Below are positions 11,701-22,370 of a stretch of 64,000 nucleotides of DNA, one piece after another (within the stretch, counting starts at the first letter, position 1; each line of letters opens with the position of its first letter). This DNA is from Triatoma infestans. Its lineage: Eukaryota > Arthropoda > Insecta > Hemiptera > Reduviidae. The position numbers and the translations under genes are program-made. The notes under the pieces were generated by a model. It saw only the letters and a list, made by a program, of their open reading frames with translations. It was not told the origin of the DNA and did not search any database. Location: NCBI GenBank assembly GCA_011037195.1, contig JAAEAF010004273.1, positions 1 to 64,000 on the forward strand. Reading direction: 5' to 3'.

Positions 11701-12338
11701 AGGATCCCCCACACCGACGCGAAACATTCCCTGCCGCGGCGGACACGGAACCGCAGCGGAACGATAGTCATGGCCGTCTATGCATGTATTCACACTGGGT
11801 GAGGCGGATTCCGCAACTATGGCGGCAGTACAGCGTCGTTCCGCTCCAACGCTGCATGCAGAGTTTTTTCCGCTGCCGCTATTGTTTCGCCGCTTGGAAT
11901 TGTTAAAAAAATGGTGTTTGCCATTTACGAAGTTCTAATTACGTGTTCTATTACGAAGTTCATTAATTTCATGAATCCATTTCCTTTTCTTATTACTTCT
12001 GAAATAAAAAAGTGGTATTATTATTATTATAAAAATGTCTATATATCCACTTACCTGTTTTTTACACTTTCAGCAAGTGCCAATAATAACAGAGCTTCTT
12101 CTTCATCAGAATCAGATGAAGACATTGTAATACGTTAACGATAAATATTATTAAAAAATAAATATTGGTAGAATGTCCAAACACTCACAAAGGAAATCCA
12201 ATATGGAAAGATCTAATATTCGCTCCCGCGTCGGTGTGGGCAAACTTGTTTCGCTGCCGCGACGCCAGGAAATTTTCCGCCGCAGAAAGTTCGCATCCGC
12301 CGCGACAGCGAATGTTTCGCGTTGGCGTGGGGGATCCT
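11701..12338. mobile_element. TIR-bounded MITE, PIF/Harbinger-like
   Basis: The ends are inverted repeats of about 45 bp starting AGGATCCCCCAC, flanked by a 3 bp TAA duplication (11698-11700 and 12339-12341). The subterminal 150-200 bp on both sides are GC-rich with repeated CGCTGCCGC-like words, while the centre is AT-rich. There is no transposase. The 3 bp T-A type duplication points to PIF/Harbinger or ISL2EU, so it is a non-autonomous element moved in trans. Confidence 0.8.
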
Positions 12339-12589
12339 TAATGCAACATTTTCTAACAATTCTCTTTCCCAAGATATAGACACTCTACTTTATTCTTCAT
12401 ATAATCCTAATAATTATAGATTTATTCATTATTGCTTAATTAGTACTCTTGGACAGGCTATTTTATTGTATTTTTGTGGACTATACTAATTAGTCTAAAA
12501 TTAGAGTCAAGAGTAACAAGTAACCTAGTGCCTTAAGACATTACTTCTACCCTGATAGAATTTGTTTTATAAAAGATATTAGTTTTATA

Positions 12590-12720
12590 TGATATTATAA
12601 AAGATAACATTGAACATTTTGTCTTAGAATGTACTTACTATAAAACATTAAAATTTGAATGGCTTCTCAGAAGTATTATTATTTTATTCTTTATGTTTCC
12701 AGAATTGAAATATGTATATG
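12590..12720 (+). pseudogene. LINE reverse transcriptase tail fragment
   Basis: A short stretch reads NIEHFVLECTYYK, the zinc-binding-like C-terminal motif (H...LECP) seen in the LINEs at 40 kb and 51.7 kb. Nothing else of the element is readable. The remainder of 12342-13130 is AT-rich with no supported feature. Confidence 0.4.
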
Positions 12721-13142
12721 CCTGATAACTATTTACACTATTTATACACCTGATAATGGTACAGACTTCCATTGCCAAGTTTTGGAAGATAAGCTGGGCT
12801 CTAATCATTTTCCCATATTAATTTCCTCAAATAATAAAAGAGATATGTTTTCTATATGTATCTACATATAAATTTACTTTCTGTTAATATCTAGTTAATT
12901 GCTATAAGTATGTTTGAGTTGTTTCATACTAAATTTTTTATTAAATAGTTACTTCATTTAATGAAACAAAACAATTAATGGCGAAACATTTAATAATAAT
13001 GGAACCACACAGAAAATGTGCAATGACTTCTACATAATACTGTACATATATTTCCATAAATAAAAGCACTTCAATTTATCAACAAACCTCAGCATCATCT
13101 TGTGACAATTAAATAAAAATTTAAACCAAGTTAATTATTTAC

Positions 13143-13325
13143 GTTATTATTTGAAACATCCAAGAGTCTGGTGTTTGGGGGAAGTTTAGGAGGAAGTTCT
13201 GTAAGATTCTGTCCAGAACAGTCGACTTTGATACTGAATGTTGTAGGTTTTCCTTTTAAAAATTCAGCCCTGTGTGTACTGCACTTGCATCGGTAATTTA
13301 TTCCCTCAGGACACTCTTTTTCAAG
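13143..13325 (-). CDS. LRR gene exon 4: second Cys-rich LRR cap
   Basis: Acceptor TTACTTTCCAG. It reads LEKECPEGINYRCKCSTHRA, then VDCSGQNLTELPPKLPPNTR and LDVSNNN, an LRR N-cap plus the first repeat. A donor-like GTAAAT follows; if it is not used, translation stops at 13133-13131, which would truncate the protein in a repeat. Confidence 0.65.
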
Positions 13326-16300
13326 CTGGAAAGTAACAAAAGAGACATTAAGATTTTATTAAGATAGAAGTTACATGAAATAATTTACAACGAAAATATG
13401 TACAAAGAGAGAAACACTTGAACAACAAAAGTCAATAAAGTGAAACTGGCGGTGAGCACGCAATGATACAGCTTACTAATCATATACGCTAATAATTAGG
13501 TCAAGTGCAAAAAGCGAAAGAAAATATTAACAGCATTAGACCTATAATGTAGTAATATTAACGAAAAACAAAACAGCAAACTAACAAAAATTCTACATTG
13601 ATTCAACATCCATATATGGTTATTAACATCCTTATGAGTCAAGTATAACAGACTTGGTTATTAGTGTCTAATTCATATGGTCGATACCAATGTCAACAAA
13701 TAATCAGCGCCTTCCCTAGGAATGGTATCTCGTGAGCGCATCCTCTTCGTCCATATAAGTCCTTAAATTTTTACAAATCAATGCAATTTTATAGATGGGA
13801 TTCTTCTCCTTGTCTATTCTATCGGCTTGCTTGAAAAATTAACTTGGAAGTTGGGTCAACTATTTTGGAAAGGGATATTATGTCAGCGATCTTGCACATG
13901 ACCTGTTCACTCCTTCGTGATATGAAGAACTTATCTTTTTCATTTAGTATGCAATAATACTTTCCATGGCGTTTAACAATCACTTAATATTTGGGCTGGT
14001 CTCCCTGCCGCATCTGCCTCAGAGGGATCCGTATCTCATGCATAATGGCGATGGAAAGGGAGACACACCTTTTCATCTTACAACCAAGCACCAGCGAAAG
14101 AGAAAAATCCTTGGGCAACATCCCATGAAGGGCTAAGGCTTGCCGAGAGGGACTTCTATTGGGGGGGGGGGGTGTTAAGTTCGCGGTTCTCACCGCCGTC
14201 TGGCTTTCATTATCTACTACAGCTCCCCACGCTTTCTCTGATGATGCTGGGTTCCTCACCGTCAGCGAAGGGAGAAGGGAGGAAAACTGAGCACCACCCA
14301 GTTCTCAGAGAGAGATGTAAAGTCCGCCTCTCTATTACTTCAAAACCTTCACTGGTCTTTACCAGATTTAGTCAAAAACTCAATAAGAACCTAAAAGATG
14401 CGAGGGGTTCTTCAACAGCATGGGTAAAAGCTCGGTTTGCAATCAAACCATTAACAAGGCCTCAACGGAAAATCGAGTTTTGCATGATAAGTTCCATGGA
14501 AGCCTGGTCCCAAAAACAATATTACAAATTTCAAACGAACTCTCCACATGAAAAGCAAAAAGGAATCAATCATACCCCCTGCAGTAATTCAACTTGCTCC
14601 AGGGATACTAAAGATGTTGAATTAAACCAATGGAAAGATTGCGACGTCAGGCAGAAAGTTGAATTACGATTATTAAAACGCAATTGGTTTCTGAAGCTGA
14701 TTAAATCGCTGACACTATGACACTCTAATTGCAAATTGCCTAAAAAAAACAAGTTTCAATTAAATGAGCCAAAAGTGTTTCATATTAAAAGGATTTTTAG
14801 TACTTGTTGATAGAACCAATAATATTTACCAGAAATATCTAAAGTAAAATTTAATTCATCTACTAACAGATCTGGTAATTTTGTTAAGTTATTGTTTGAA
14901 AGGTCTAACTGTTTCAGATTTGGTAAATTTAGAAAAGCCTTCGGTTCAATATTCTCTAGTGAATTCGTTGACAGATTAATACATTCTAATTTGCTTTGAA
15001 ATTGTCCAATAACATTTTTTACTGAACTATTTATGAGAGTTAATGTTTTCAAGTCATTCCATTCAACAAGTCCCGCATCAAAATATTCCAGCGATGAGTT
15101 GTAAATGTAAACATGTTGAGTATAATTAGTCAACAATCCTGAAACAAAGAGAACAACTTCAGCTCCATAATATGTTATTCATGTTAAATAATAAATATCA
15201 ACGATAACAATTTGAAACTGCCGATAACAAAAGCATTGCTAGAACTCCTACTGTGAAGAAAATCAATTAACCGAAGTGCGACTTTAAAAAAGTGAGCGTT
15301 CTCTCGAATAGGGAGAGGGACTTTATTTAAAACATTTTCCTGAAAAACTTATTTAGGTGGAATGGTGGGGGAAATGTGCAGTTTGCTTAATTTGAAACTG
15401 CTGTACCAAGCTGTCTAAGAAGTTGAGGCTTCTGCCTGCCTACAGTTACCCCTAGCAGTTCACTGAAGTGAACAAGTGTTATCACCATCACTTCATTTAT
15501 AGCCATGCAAGCCCACTTCAATATGCAAATTTTAAAAACATCCTCAATTAGAATTGCAATGATTGCAATAAGAGAACAAGTTATGTGGGTGTTTCACTCA
15601 GATTTTTACTTTTATTTCTTTGCAAGAGAAAGAGTATTACGATTATGCTAAAGTTTCGAGCTTGAGTTTTCATCGGAAATACATGTGTTCAAGTACCCTA
15701 AGTACAAAAATCAAGTTATTAGCGAATTGTGTGTGAGACTGTGTGTGCGAGTGTTTGTCTATACATACGTAACAGTGTTCAAGACATCTCAAAACCAAAA
15801 ATCGCAGGAAGCTCAAATTTGGTATTCAGTTTGAGTACCACTATCGCCACTAACAGTAATGTTTCGGTGAAAATCATCACCGAAAATGTGACTTTATTGA
15901 ATGTTATTTCCTTCCGTGTACTATCTACACACTTGAATGCTGCCAGTTATTTTGAACCATATTTCTGAAGGCCTCTTCAGCTTTCTTCTAAAGGCCCCTT
16001 ACTTAACTCCAATCTATGACCAATCTATTAAAGCTTAAATTGTAGCAATTGTTGGCCGTTAGAAATGATCAGATGTGTCTGTTAGATGGCTGATCGGCCA
16101 GGGGGTATCAAAGGAAAACACCAAAAATTTTTTGAGTGTTTTTTATTAATATCCCGACGTTTCGGCAAACATTGTTTGCCTTCTTCAAGGGCTATCTATA
16201 AAGAAAAAATATACATAAAAATATAGCTAGCATTAACAGTGTTCTATTGCCTTATTTTTTTTTGGTTCTGTTAATGCTAGCTATATTTTTTCTTTATAGA

Positions 16301-17517
16301 TAGCCCCTGAAGAAGGCAAACAACGTTTGCCGAAACGTCGGGTTATTAATAAAAAACACTCAAAAAATTTTTGGTGTTTTCCTTTGATACCCCCTGGCCG
16401 ATCAGCCATCTAACAGATACATCTAAAGTTTAAAAGCTTTACTAGAATTTAAATTTGAAGAATAACAGTTACAGATTACGAAGCTTTTTTGACTTTTCTC
16501 GGAAAAGGCTCTCAGGATTTTCTTTAAACTTGGAATGGAACCGAGTTTTTATTGCTGTCTTCTAGACTACAATGTGATCACTTCAATGTAATCATCAACA
16601 TTCACCACTGTATGTAAAGGCAAATGGGTAAAAATGTCAAGTTTAAAGAAAAGTTGTCAATTTGTTTCTTGCTTTAAGGGCAGTAAGTCGAACACATCAT
16701 ATGTCGTTTATTTTCTTCAACAAATAAGTTGTTTTCCAAAAACCTTTTCAAAAATTTATTATGACATCAGAGATATTTTCCGTGATAGCCCGCTTCTTTT
16801 TGTGGTCATCGACCGGTTTCGGGTGTTCGCCTAACATCAGGTTGTTTTGTCAAAACAGTGTAATAACATAGACTTGCTCAGAGCAAAATCAGTTTGCAAA
16901 ATACTCTCGAGTGTAAAAACTGAATTTGCTCTGTGAAAGTCTATGCTATCATATGTTTTGACAAAACATCCTGATGACAGGCGAACTCCGAAACCGGTCG
17001 ATAACCATAAAAAGAAGCAGGCTATCACGGAAGATATCTCTGAGCTTTCCGGCTCTGCGGATCCAACCGCAACAATTATTATGACATGATTACAAATACT
17101 TCTGAGTTAACATTAAATATTCAATGGTAAAGTTAATTATAAAGAATATGCAATTACTACTAGCCTCGACGATTAATAGAAATATAAGATTTTATGTTAT
17201 TCAGTTTAAAAACTTTTTCGAAACTAACAATTGTTTTTCGAGAATAACAAAATTGTATTAGCAATTCATAAAAGGATGTGAGTTGGAAATGATAAAAACT
17301 AAACTGACTTACCACCACAAGTTCTGCCTTCTTTGAAAAGAAATTCTGAAGTAACATTGCAGCATATTACTGTTGCATTTGCCAGTCCAGTACGTGCACA
17401 TCTGCACTGTTTCTCTTTAGAAAATGGACATCCAGTTGGAGTAATGTAGTAACATGCAGAACTGAGTTCTATAATCACCACTATTATTATTACTATGATT
17501 TGTAATAATTCTTTCAT
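13143..17517 (-). CDS. secreted leucine-rich-repeat protein gene (four exons seen, possibly halfway-like)
   Basis: Four reverse-strand exons (17313-17517, 14830-15138, 14576-14739, 13143-13325) join in frame with consistent phases (1, 1, 0) and GT..AG borders. They encode a signal peptide, a Cys-rich N-terminal cap, at least four LRRs, a Cys-containing C-cap, and a second Cys-rich LRR N-cap (CxCS...VDCSGQNLTELP) before further LRRs. The final visible exon has a donor-like GTAAAT at 13142 and otherwise hits a stop at 13133-13131, so more exons probably lie beyond the transposons to the left. The architecture resembles insect halfway/singed wings 2, an LRR protein linked to ecdysone response. 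The assignment is by general resemblance, so other secreted LRR families remain possible. Confidence 0.65.
13326..14575 (-). other. intron 3 of the LRR gene with G-homopolymer
   Basis: About 1.25 kb intron. It holds a GC-richer insert-like patch (about 13970-14350) with a run of 12 G at 14161-14172. No transposase, RT or terminal repeats were recognised. Long open frames across the patch on both strands look incidental. Confidence 0.45.
14576..14739 (-). CDS. LRR gene exon 3: C-terminal cap segment
   Basis: Acceptor TTTTTTTAG, 90 bp intron to exon 2. It completes a Gly codon and reads NLQLECHSVSDLISFRNQLR, then a Cys and FHWFNSTSLV, resembling the cap after an LRR block. The donor GTATGA follows at phase 0, which fits the next exon. 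Confidence 0.65.
14830..15138 (-). CDS. LRR gene exon 2: leucine-rich repeats
   Basis: The acceptor TCTTTGTTTCAG precedes 15138. About 103 codons carry LRR units, for example LECINLSTNSLENIEPKAF and LKQLDLSNNNLTKLPDLL. The exon ends at the donor GTAAAT (14829), phase 1, in the last repeat. Confidence 0.75.
15245..15960 (+). repeat. dispersed repeat family A, decayed copy in intron 1
   Basis: Blocks of family A are recognisable but rearranged: the CCGAAGTGCGACTTTA module (about 15275), a GTTTCACTCAGATTTTTA block (about 15590) and then a GAGTTTTCATCGGAAATA block (about 15670) with TGTGTGTG words. A further short match lies near 16495-16550. All are within intron 1 of the LRR gene. Confidence 0.55.
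16071..16424. mobile_element. palindromic hammerhead-type element, family 1
   Basis: Two arms (16071-16239 and 16268-16424) are near-perfect inverted repeats around a 28 bp spacer. Each arm carries a hammerhead-like core in opposite orientation. The outer ends read AGATGTGTCTGTTAG and its complement. No TSD was found. It lies in intron 1 of the LRR gene. Confidence 0.75.
16299..16347 (+). ncRNA. hammerhead-ribozyme-like motif (family 1)
   Basis: CUGAAGA at 16307-16313 begins the conserved core. A 7 bp helix II (GGCAAAC/GUUUGCC) follows one extra A, then GAAA (16332-16335), a two-pair loopless helix III (AC/GU) and the GUC cleavage triplet ending at 16339. Helix I is 8 pairs including two G-U (16299-16306 with 16340-16347). 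The opposite arm has the same fold but UUGAAGA instead of CUGAAGA. The extra A after position A9 departs from the textbook core. Confidence 0.55.
16768..17075. mobile_element. palindromic hammerhead-type element, family 2
   Basis: A 12 bp duplication TTATTATGACAT flanks it (16756-16767 and 17076-17087). The arms are inverted repeats, each with the GAAACCGGTCGAT motif; the right end adds the CTGCGGATCCAACC terminal motif. The long variable TSD and lack of TIR-type transposase fit target-primed retrotransposition. It lies within intron 1 of the LRR gene. Confidence 0.75.
16967..17003 (+). ncRNA. hammerhead-ribozyme-like motif (family 2)
   Basis: The perfect core CUGAUGA lies at 16971-16977 and GAAA at 16990-16993. 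Helix III would be ACC/GGU without a loop, followed by cleavage triplet GUC (16997-16999). Helix I has three pairs and helix II is very short here, so this copy is weaker than that at 31506. The opposite arm (16811-16840) has CUGAUGU, a lost A9. Confidence 0.45.
17313..17517 (-). CDS. LRR gene coding exon 1: signal peptide and Cys-rich cap
   Basis: The ATG at 17517 sits one base after a splice acceptor (TTTGTTATTTCAG), so a 5' UTR exon must lie further right. The product begins with a strongly hydrophobic signal peptide (MKELLQIIVIIIVVIIELSSA) followed by a Cys-rich block (CPFSKEKQCRCARTG, VICCNVTSE). The donor GTAAGT is at 17312-17307, phase 1. Confidence 0.7.
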
Positions 17518-17518
17518 C

Positions 17519-17784
17519 TGAAATAACAAAGTAACAAACATCATTAATATCAATGGCAACAGCTATCTCCATATTGAAGCTATATACCAACATTACAATT
17601 GAACTAATATAAGTTAAGAAAAATTATATTAGTTAAGAAAACTGAACCTTTAGATCTCACTCCATGTGAAAACTCTGGTTCTCATTATTGCTTCTACTGT
17701 TAGATCGGCATGAAATGTTGACCAAATAAAGATTATCAGCTGTATATTTGTGCCAGATTTCAATACATTGATCAGTAGATTATA
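17519..17784. other. region upstream of the LRR coding start
   Basis: Upstream intron of the LRR gene (its acceptor ends at 17518 on the reverse strand). No 5' exon or promoter could be recognised before the mariner-like element. Confidence 0.4.
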
Positions 17785-19760
17785 CAGGGTGTAACAGCAA
17801 CCTCTGGCAATACTTCGGGATATGGTTTGTCACTTTATTTGGAACAAAAAATTTCTAATAAACCATGGTCCGATTCGTACGCTTTCAAAAGTTATTCTTC
17901 ATTTTGTAAAATTTTCAATTTTCCTACTTTTTCTCATAAAATTGATTATATCTCAAAACGTTTTTCACATAAATCATATTCAATTACATCTTAGGAAAGA
18001 GCATTAAATTTCCTATAAGAAACAGAAGTTTTATTTTAATTGAATTAATCATAAGGTTTTTCAGAGACTTTAAACTTAACTCTACAGCGCTTCGACTTTT
18101 AAAAACCACTTTTCAATAGTATTTTCTTATAAATTTCTTTAAAGCTAGCGTATGGTCCGGTTACAGAAAAAATATCTACATTTCACCAGCTTTCCAACGA
18201 TAATAATATCATGGTATTTCTTTCTTGTTTTCTTAAAGAAAATGCGAAATAAGTGTAAAAAAAAACACAAAATGAAAATTGAGAGCTGTTACAAAAATAT
18301 CACAAGATTAATTCATAATCCTGTAATGAACTTTGGAATTGTTATCTCACGATAGAAATTCGTCCAATTCTAATAAACAGAAACATTTAGTCGTGATTTA
18401 GCTGGTCATAAATTCAAAATGCCAGAGTTCTTTGTCATAGAATAGCGAGATATGGTTTTTATTTATGGGTTATGTAACGGCAGCGCGGAAGCTGCAGCTG
18501 AGTATGCTAGCCGTTGGCATAACAGAAAACCATATAAGCAGCGTATTAAAGACTAGGGGAAACCGGTTCTGAGAGAAGACTACCGAGAAAACTGATCGTT
18601 CTGACGACTTTTTGGTTGCACGGGGATTCTCGTCACTCCAATAGTGCATGTTGCGGGTGTTTAAAGAACCATTTCGAGTAAACGTCGCCTCACCGGTCCA
18701 CAAAATGTTTTGGGGGAAACGACGATCCTGGGCTGTTTGCTGTAGCAGCCAAATACAGAATTGAGTACGACAGGCATAATCACGTTCTAGCAAATACTGT
18801 ATTGCAGCACGTGTTACAGATATCTACCATCCCGTCGAAGATATCCTAGCGATATCTGTGACAAACCTAGCGACACTGCCACTCTGCGTGTGCTAAGGGT
18901 AGAATTGTCATCAAACACGTTCAAGATGCGTTGACATGAATTCGTAAGAACGATCAAAGTTTCCTCGGTAGTTTATTCTCACAGGACCGGGTTCCCCTAG
19001 TCTTTAATATGCTGCTTACATGGTTTCCTGTTAGGCCAACGGCTAGCATATTCAGCTGCAGCTTCCGCGCTGCCGTTACAAAACCCACAAATAAAAACTA
19101 TATCTCGCTATTCTACGACAAAGAACTCTGGCATTTTGAATGTATGACCAGCTAAATCACGACTAAATGTTTCTGTTTATTAGAATTAGACGAATTTCTA
19201 TAGTGAGATTACAATTCCGAAGTTCATTATAGGATTATTAATTAATCTTGGGATATTTTTGTAACAGCTCTCAATTTTCATTTTGTGTTTTTTTTACATT
19301 TATTTCGCATTTTCTTTAAGAAAACAATAAAGAAACACCATGATATTATTATCGTTGGAAAGCTGACGAAATGTAGATATTTTTTCTGTAACCGGACCGT
19401 ACGCTAGCCTTAAAGAAATTTATAAAAAAATACTATTGGAAAGTGGTTTTTAACAGTGCTGTAGAGTTGAGTTTAATGTCTCTGTAAAACCTTATAATTA
19501 ATTCAATTAAAATAAAACTTCTGTTTCTTATAGGAAATTTAATGCTCTTTCCAAAGATGTAATTGAATATGATTTTTGTTAAAAAGTTTAGAGATATAAT
19601 CAATTTTATGAGAAAAAGTAGGAAAATTGAAAATTTTCCAAAATGAAGAATAACTTTTGAAGGCGAACGAATCGGACCATGGTTTATTTGAAATTTTTTG
19701 TTCCAAATAAACTGACAAACCATATCCCGAAGTATTGCCAGAGGTTGCTGTTACACCCTG
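17785..19760. mobile_element. mariner/Tc1-like element with very long terminal inverted repeats
   Basis: It is flanked by TA on both sides (17783-17784 and 19761-19762) and starts CAGGGTGTAACAGCAACC. The left arm (17785-18576) and right arm (18978-19760) are inverted repeats of nearly 800 bp with few differences, around a 400 bp centre that holds a transposase relic. TIRs of mariners are usually tens of bases, so this is a foldback-like structure. Confidence 0.8.
18470..18850 (-). pseudogene. mariner/Tc1-like transposase fragment
   Basis: The reverse strand reads FCIWLLQQTAQDRRFPQNIL, then WTGEATFTRNGSLN and HYWSDENP, matching the first catalytic segment of DDE transposases in which TDEA is usual. 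The catalytic Asp is Gly here. The frame is short, has a stop upstream and enters the left inverted arm, so it cannot encode an active enzyme. Confidence 0.7.
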
Positions 19761-19849
19761 TATATATGGGATTATATATTGGATTTATATATATGTGTAG
19801 AAATTACCGAATAGTAGATTAGTGCGCTACCTCTGAACTCTCTCTACAT

Positions 19850-20545
19850 TAGGCCATCCTGTACCTACTTCGGTCATACCTATTTGTGGATGCGACCTTC
19901 TCCTTCACCGATGAGCCTGTTGTTCGAAGCACTCTTGATATTGTAGGGTCCTAGATACTTATTTTTTACCTTGATACCACTCCCACGCATTAATGTTTTA
20001 TGGCCACAGTGTCTCCTTGTTTATAACATCTCGGTTGCTTGGTCTTTCGATAAATAACTCGACTGCTTCCCTTTCTATTTCTGATTTTCTGGTTCAGTTG
20101 TTGCTCCTTCCTTATCATCACCACCTTCCCTTCAACATAATCATCATCATCTTCCTTGTCTACTTCTATTTCTTCACCTTCTTCTCCATCATTTTCAACA
20201 ACCTCCCCTTCACTATCTTCCGCTCCATCTTCTTCATTTTCAACATCATTTTCCTCCATTTACTTCCTCACCAACACTATCACCTTTTTCACCCTTATCT
20301 TCTTCGGCTGGCTAAAGTCACCGACTTCGTCATCTTCAACTTCCTCTTCCTCTTCACCACCAGATTTAGTTTTGCCAACATCTTCAATATCCTCTGCTTT
20401 ACCTTCAAGAGAAGATTTAACATCTTTAGATTTTTCATCAATATCAGAATTATCTTCCTCGTCATCAACTTTTTTTTTTCATCCTCACTACATACTTCTT
20501 CTTTTATCTTTTACATTCTCTGATTGTTTATCAAGTTGAGTTGAC
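19850..20545 (-). pseudogene. acidic ORF followed by Gypsy integrase-tail-like sequence
   Basis: On the reverse strand an extremely Glu/Asp-rich reading frame (about 20540-20080, with breaks) leads into QPRCYKQGDTVAIK and, after a frameshift, KNKYLGPYNIKSA and GEGEG. The latter resembles the GD.VAIK...KYLGPY.I end of Gypsy-group integrases. No catalytic core is present. The acidic stretch may be part of the same pol or a separate capture. The forward-strand Phe/Ser-rich frames here are shadows. Confidence 0.5.
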
Positions 20546-20835
20546 ATCGAGTCCGTAAAAATTTAATTTTTCTAGTAGTTATTCAGTGTTATTTGTTTTA
20601 TTTTTGTTACAGTATTCTGTATACATTTTGAGCAGTTTGTTTTGTGTTAAACTTGTGTCAGCTGTAGTAACTTACTAAAATTAATTAAGTTAAATTTTAT
20701 AAGAGAACAGTAAGGTGAGTCAGTTTGAATTTCTTTCTTCTTGAATTCTGATCATTTGAGGTTACAGTTGAGAATTTTATCTTCTATTTTTTGTTACAAA
20801 CAAAAACCTTTTAAAGTGCATCACTATGTAACATC

Positions 20836-21440
20836 GTGGAAAATGTAACATCGTTCTAACGCGAACTACAAAGATTTCAGACGCACAATGTTCTAAATGC
20901 AAATTATTGTTTCATTTGGAGTGTGTTGGCATCACGTCGGACGATTGGTCTACATTAGAAAGCACATGGATATATGCTGCTTGTAATAAAGATATACGAG
21001 TTACTCGCAGTGATTTTACATTAGCATCTCCTGTTGCCTCTAAAGCACCTTCTGTCAGTGATGTGTCTACATTAAAGGAGGTACTCAAGGCAATTCAGAG
21101 TAACACCTCAGCTCTCAATAATTTTATTGAGAGTCAGAAAGTGCAAAATGCGGACATTTTGAAGTCATTAGATGCGTGTTATACCTCCATACAAGAGAAT
21201 GCAACTACTATAAATACTGTACAGACATAAGTAGATTCTCTCATTGTTCAAGTAGAAGCGCTCAATAATAAAAAGAAGGTGCTTGTAAACAAAATGTCAG
21301 ATTACAGGTGACAGTTGAAGTGTTAAAACAGGCCTCAAGAGACAAAACTGTGGAAATCCATAATATCCCGTTGGAAATGCTCAGAAGAAACTCAGGATAC
21401 TGGAAAGGTATTGCTGTCAAAATTCTTTGAGACTAAATCC
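20836..21440 (+). pseudogene. LINE ORF1: PHD-like finger and coiled coil
   Basis: It reads QCSKCKLLFHLECVGITSDDW ending with WIYAACNKD, a degraded PHD finger (C..C...FH..C...W), then a helical stretch (LKEVLKAIQSNTSALNNFIE) likely to be a coiled coil, and the beginning of a KTVEIHNIP block. PHD-plus-coiled-coil ORF1 proteins occur in CR1/L2-type insect LINEs and bind element RNA. A stop occurs at 21230 and frames shift after it. Confidence 0.6.
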
Positions 21441-21499
21441 ACATAAGTCAAAAGAGGTTGTATTTCAAAATTCGCCTAGGATGAAGCAGCTGAAACCTG

Positions 21500-22370
21500 T
21501 CTACTGGCTTAGTGAAAAATTGGGAGTACACTAAAAGTTATACCTATCTGGTTTTTATGAGAGCCAGACAGGTACCATTTACCTCTTCAGGTAGATTTAA
21601 ACAAGCGTCAGAGCATTTCATTCAAAGGTCCTCGGTAGCAAGCGCTAAGGTTATGGGAATTTTAAGAAAAGGCAAGAGTGACACATGGGAAACAAAGACC
21701 GCTCTATTCGATGCAATGGTGTCCTCAACTTTGTTATATGCTGCCGAAATTTGGAGTCTCAGATACCTTGAAGCAATAGAAGTCGCACAGGTGAGATTTC
21801 TTAAAAACCTATTTTTATGGCCCAGAAGTACACCACATTATGTGGTGCGTTTGGAAACTGGCAGATATGCCCTGAGTCTACGAATACTTAAAAAGTAATA
21901 AATTTCTGGACAAAGCTCACCTTGCTACCCACTAACAGGCTTCCAAGACAATGCTTTGATAGGCTTAGGCAAATAGATTCGACCTCAGAAAAGCCAGACT
22001 TAAACTTCAATTGGATAACACAAGTGAGGTCAATGGCAGTCTTGGAAGTGAATTTTGGGAGTTGGCAGTCAATGGAAGTCTTGGATGTGAGGAAGATTTT
22101 TCACGTTTATTTTTCAATGGTCTCGCCGGACGAAAAGAAGATGTCCTCGATAAAATAAAAAAGGCATCAATAGGCATCCATAGGCATCAATAGAGCCCTA
22201 AACTCAACCAGCAACCCTATCTACAGGACAATCAGTAGTTCAGCATCAATGAACCAAAAAACTATTTGAAATACAAGATCCAGTTAAAAAACTAAGGATT
22301 GTAAGCCGTCTCAGAGTATTAAACCCAACCTCAATCAATCTGTACCTTAACACTACAGTATATAACCTTC
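21500..22370 (+). pseudogene. LINE reverse transcriptase C-terminus
   Basis: The frame 21512-21898 reads KSYTYLVF, then SDTWETKTALFDAMVSSTLL and YAAEIWSLRYLEAIE, the thumb region shared with the LINE at 40379-41014. The sequence continues in other frames to about 22370. The catalytic YADD part is absent. Confidence 0.75.

Noticed and set aside
14172..14720. 182-codon forward ORF
   Set aside because: It overlaps exon 3 of the LRR gene on the other strand and shows no domain; the exon reading has matching splice sites and phases.
16071..17075. Palindromes as CRISPR or attenuator-like structures
   Set aside because: Eukaryotic intron context, TSD on one of them and dispersed copies show they are transposed repeats.
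19993..20539. Long forward ORFs rich in Phe, Leu, Ser and Pro
   Set aside because: They are the complement of the acidic reverse-strand frame and have no domain features.
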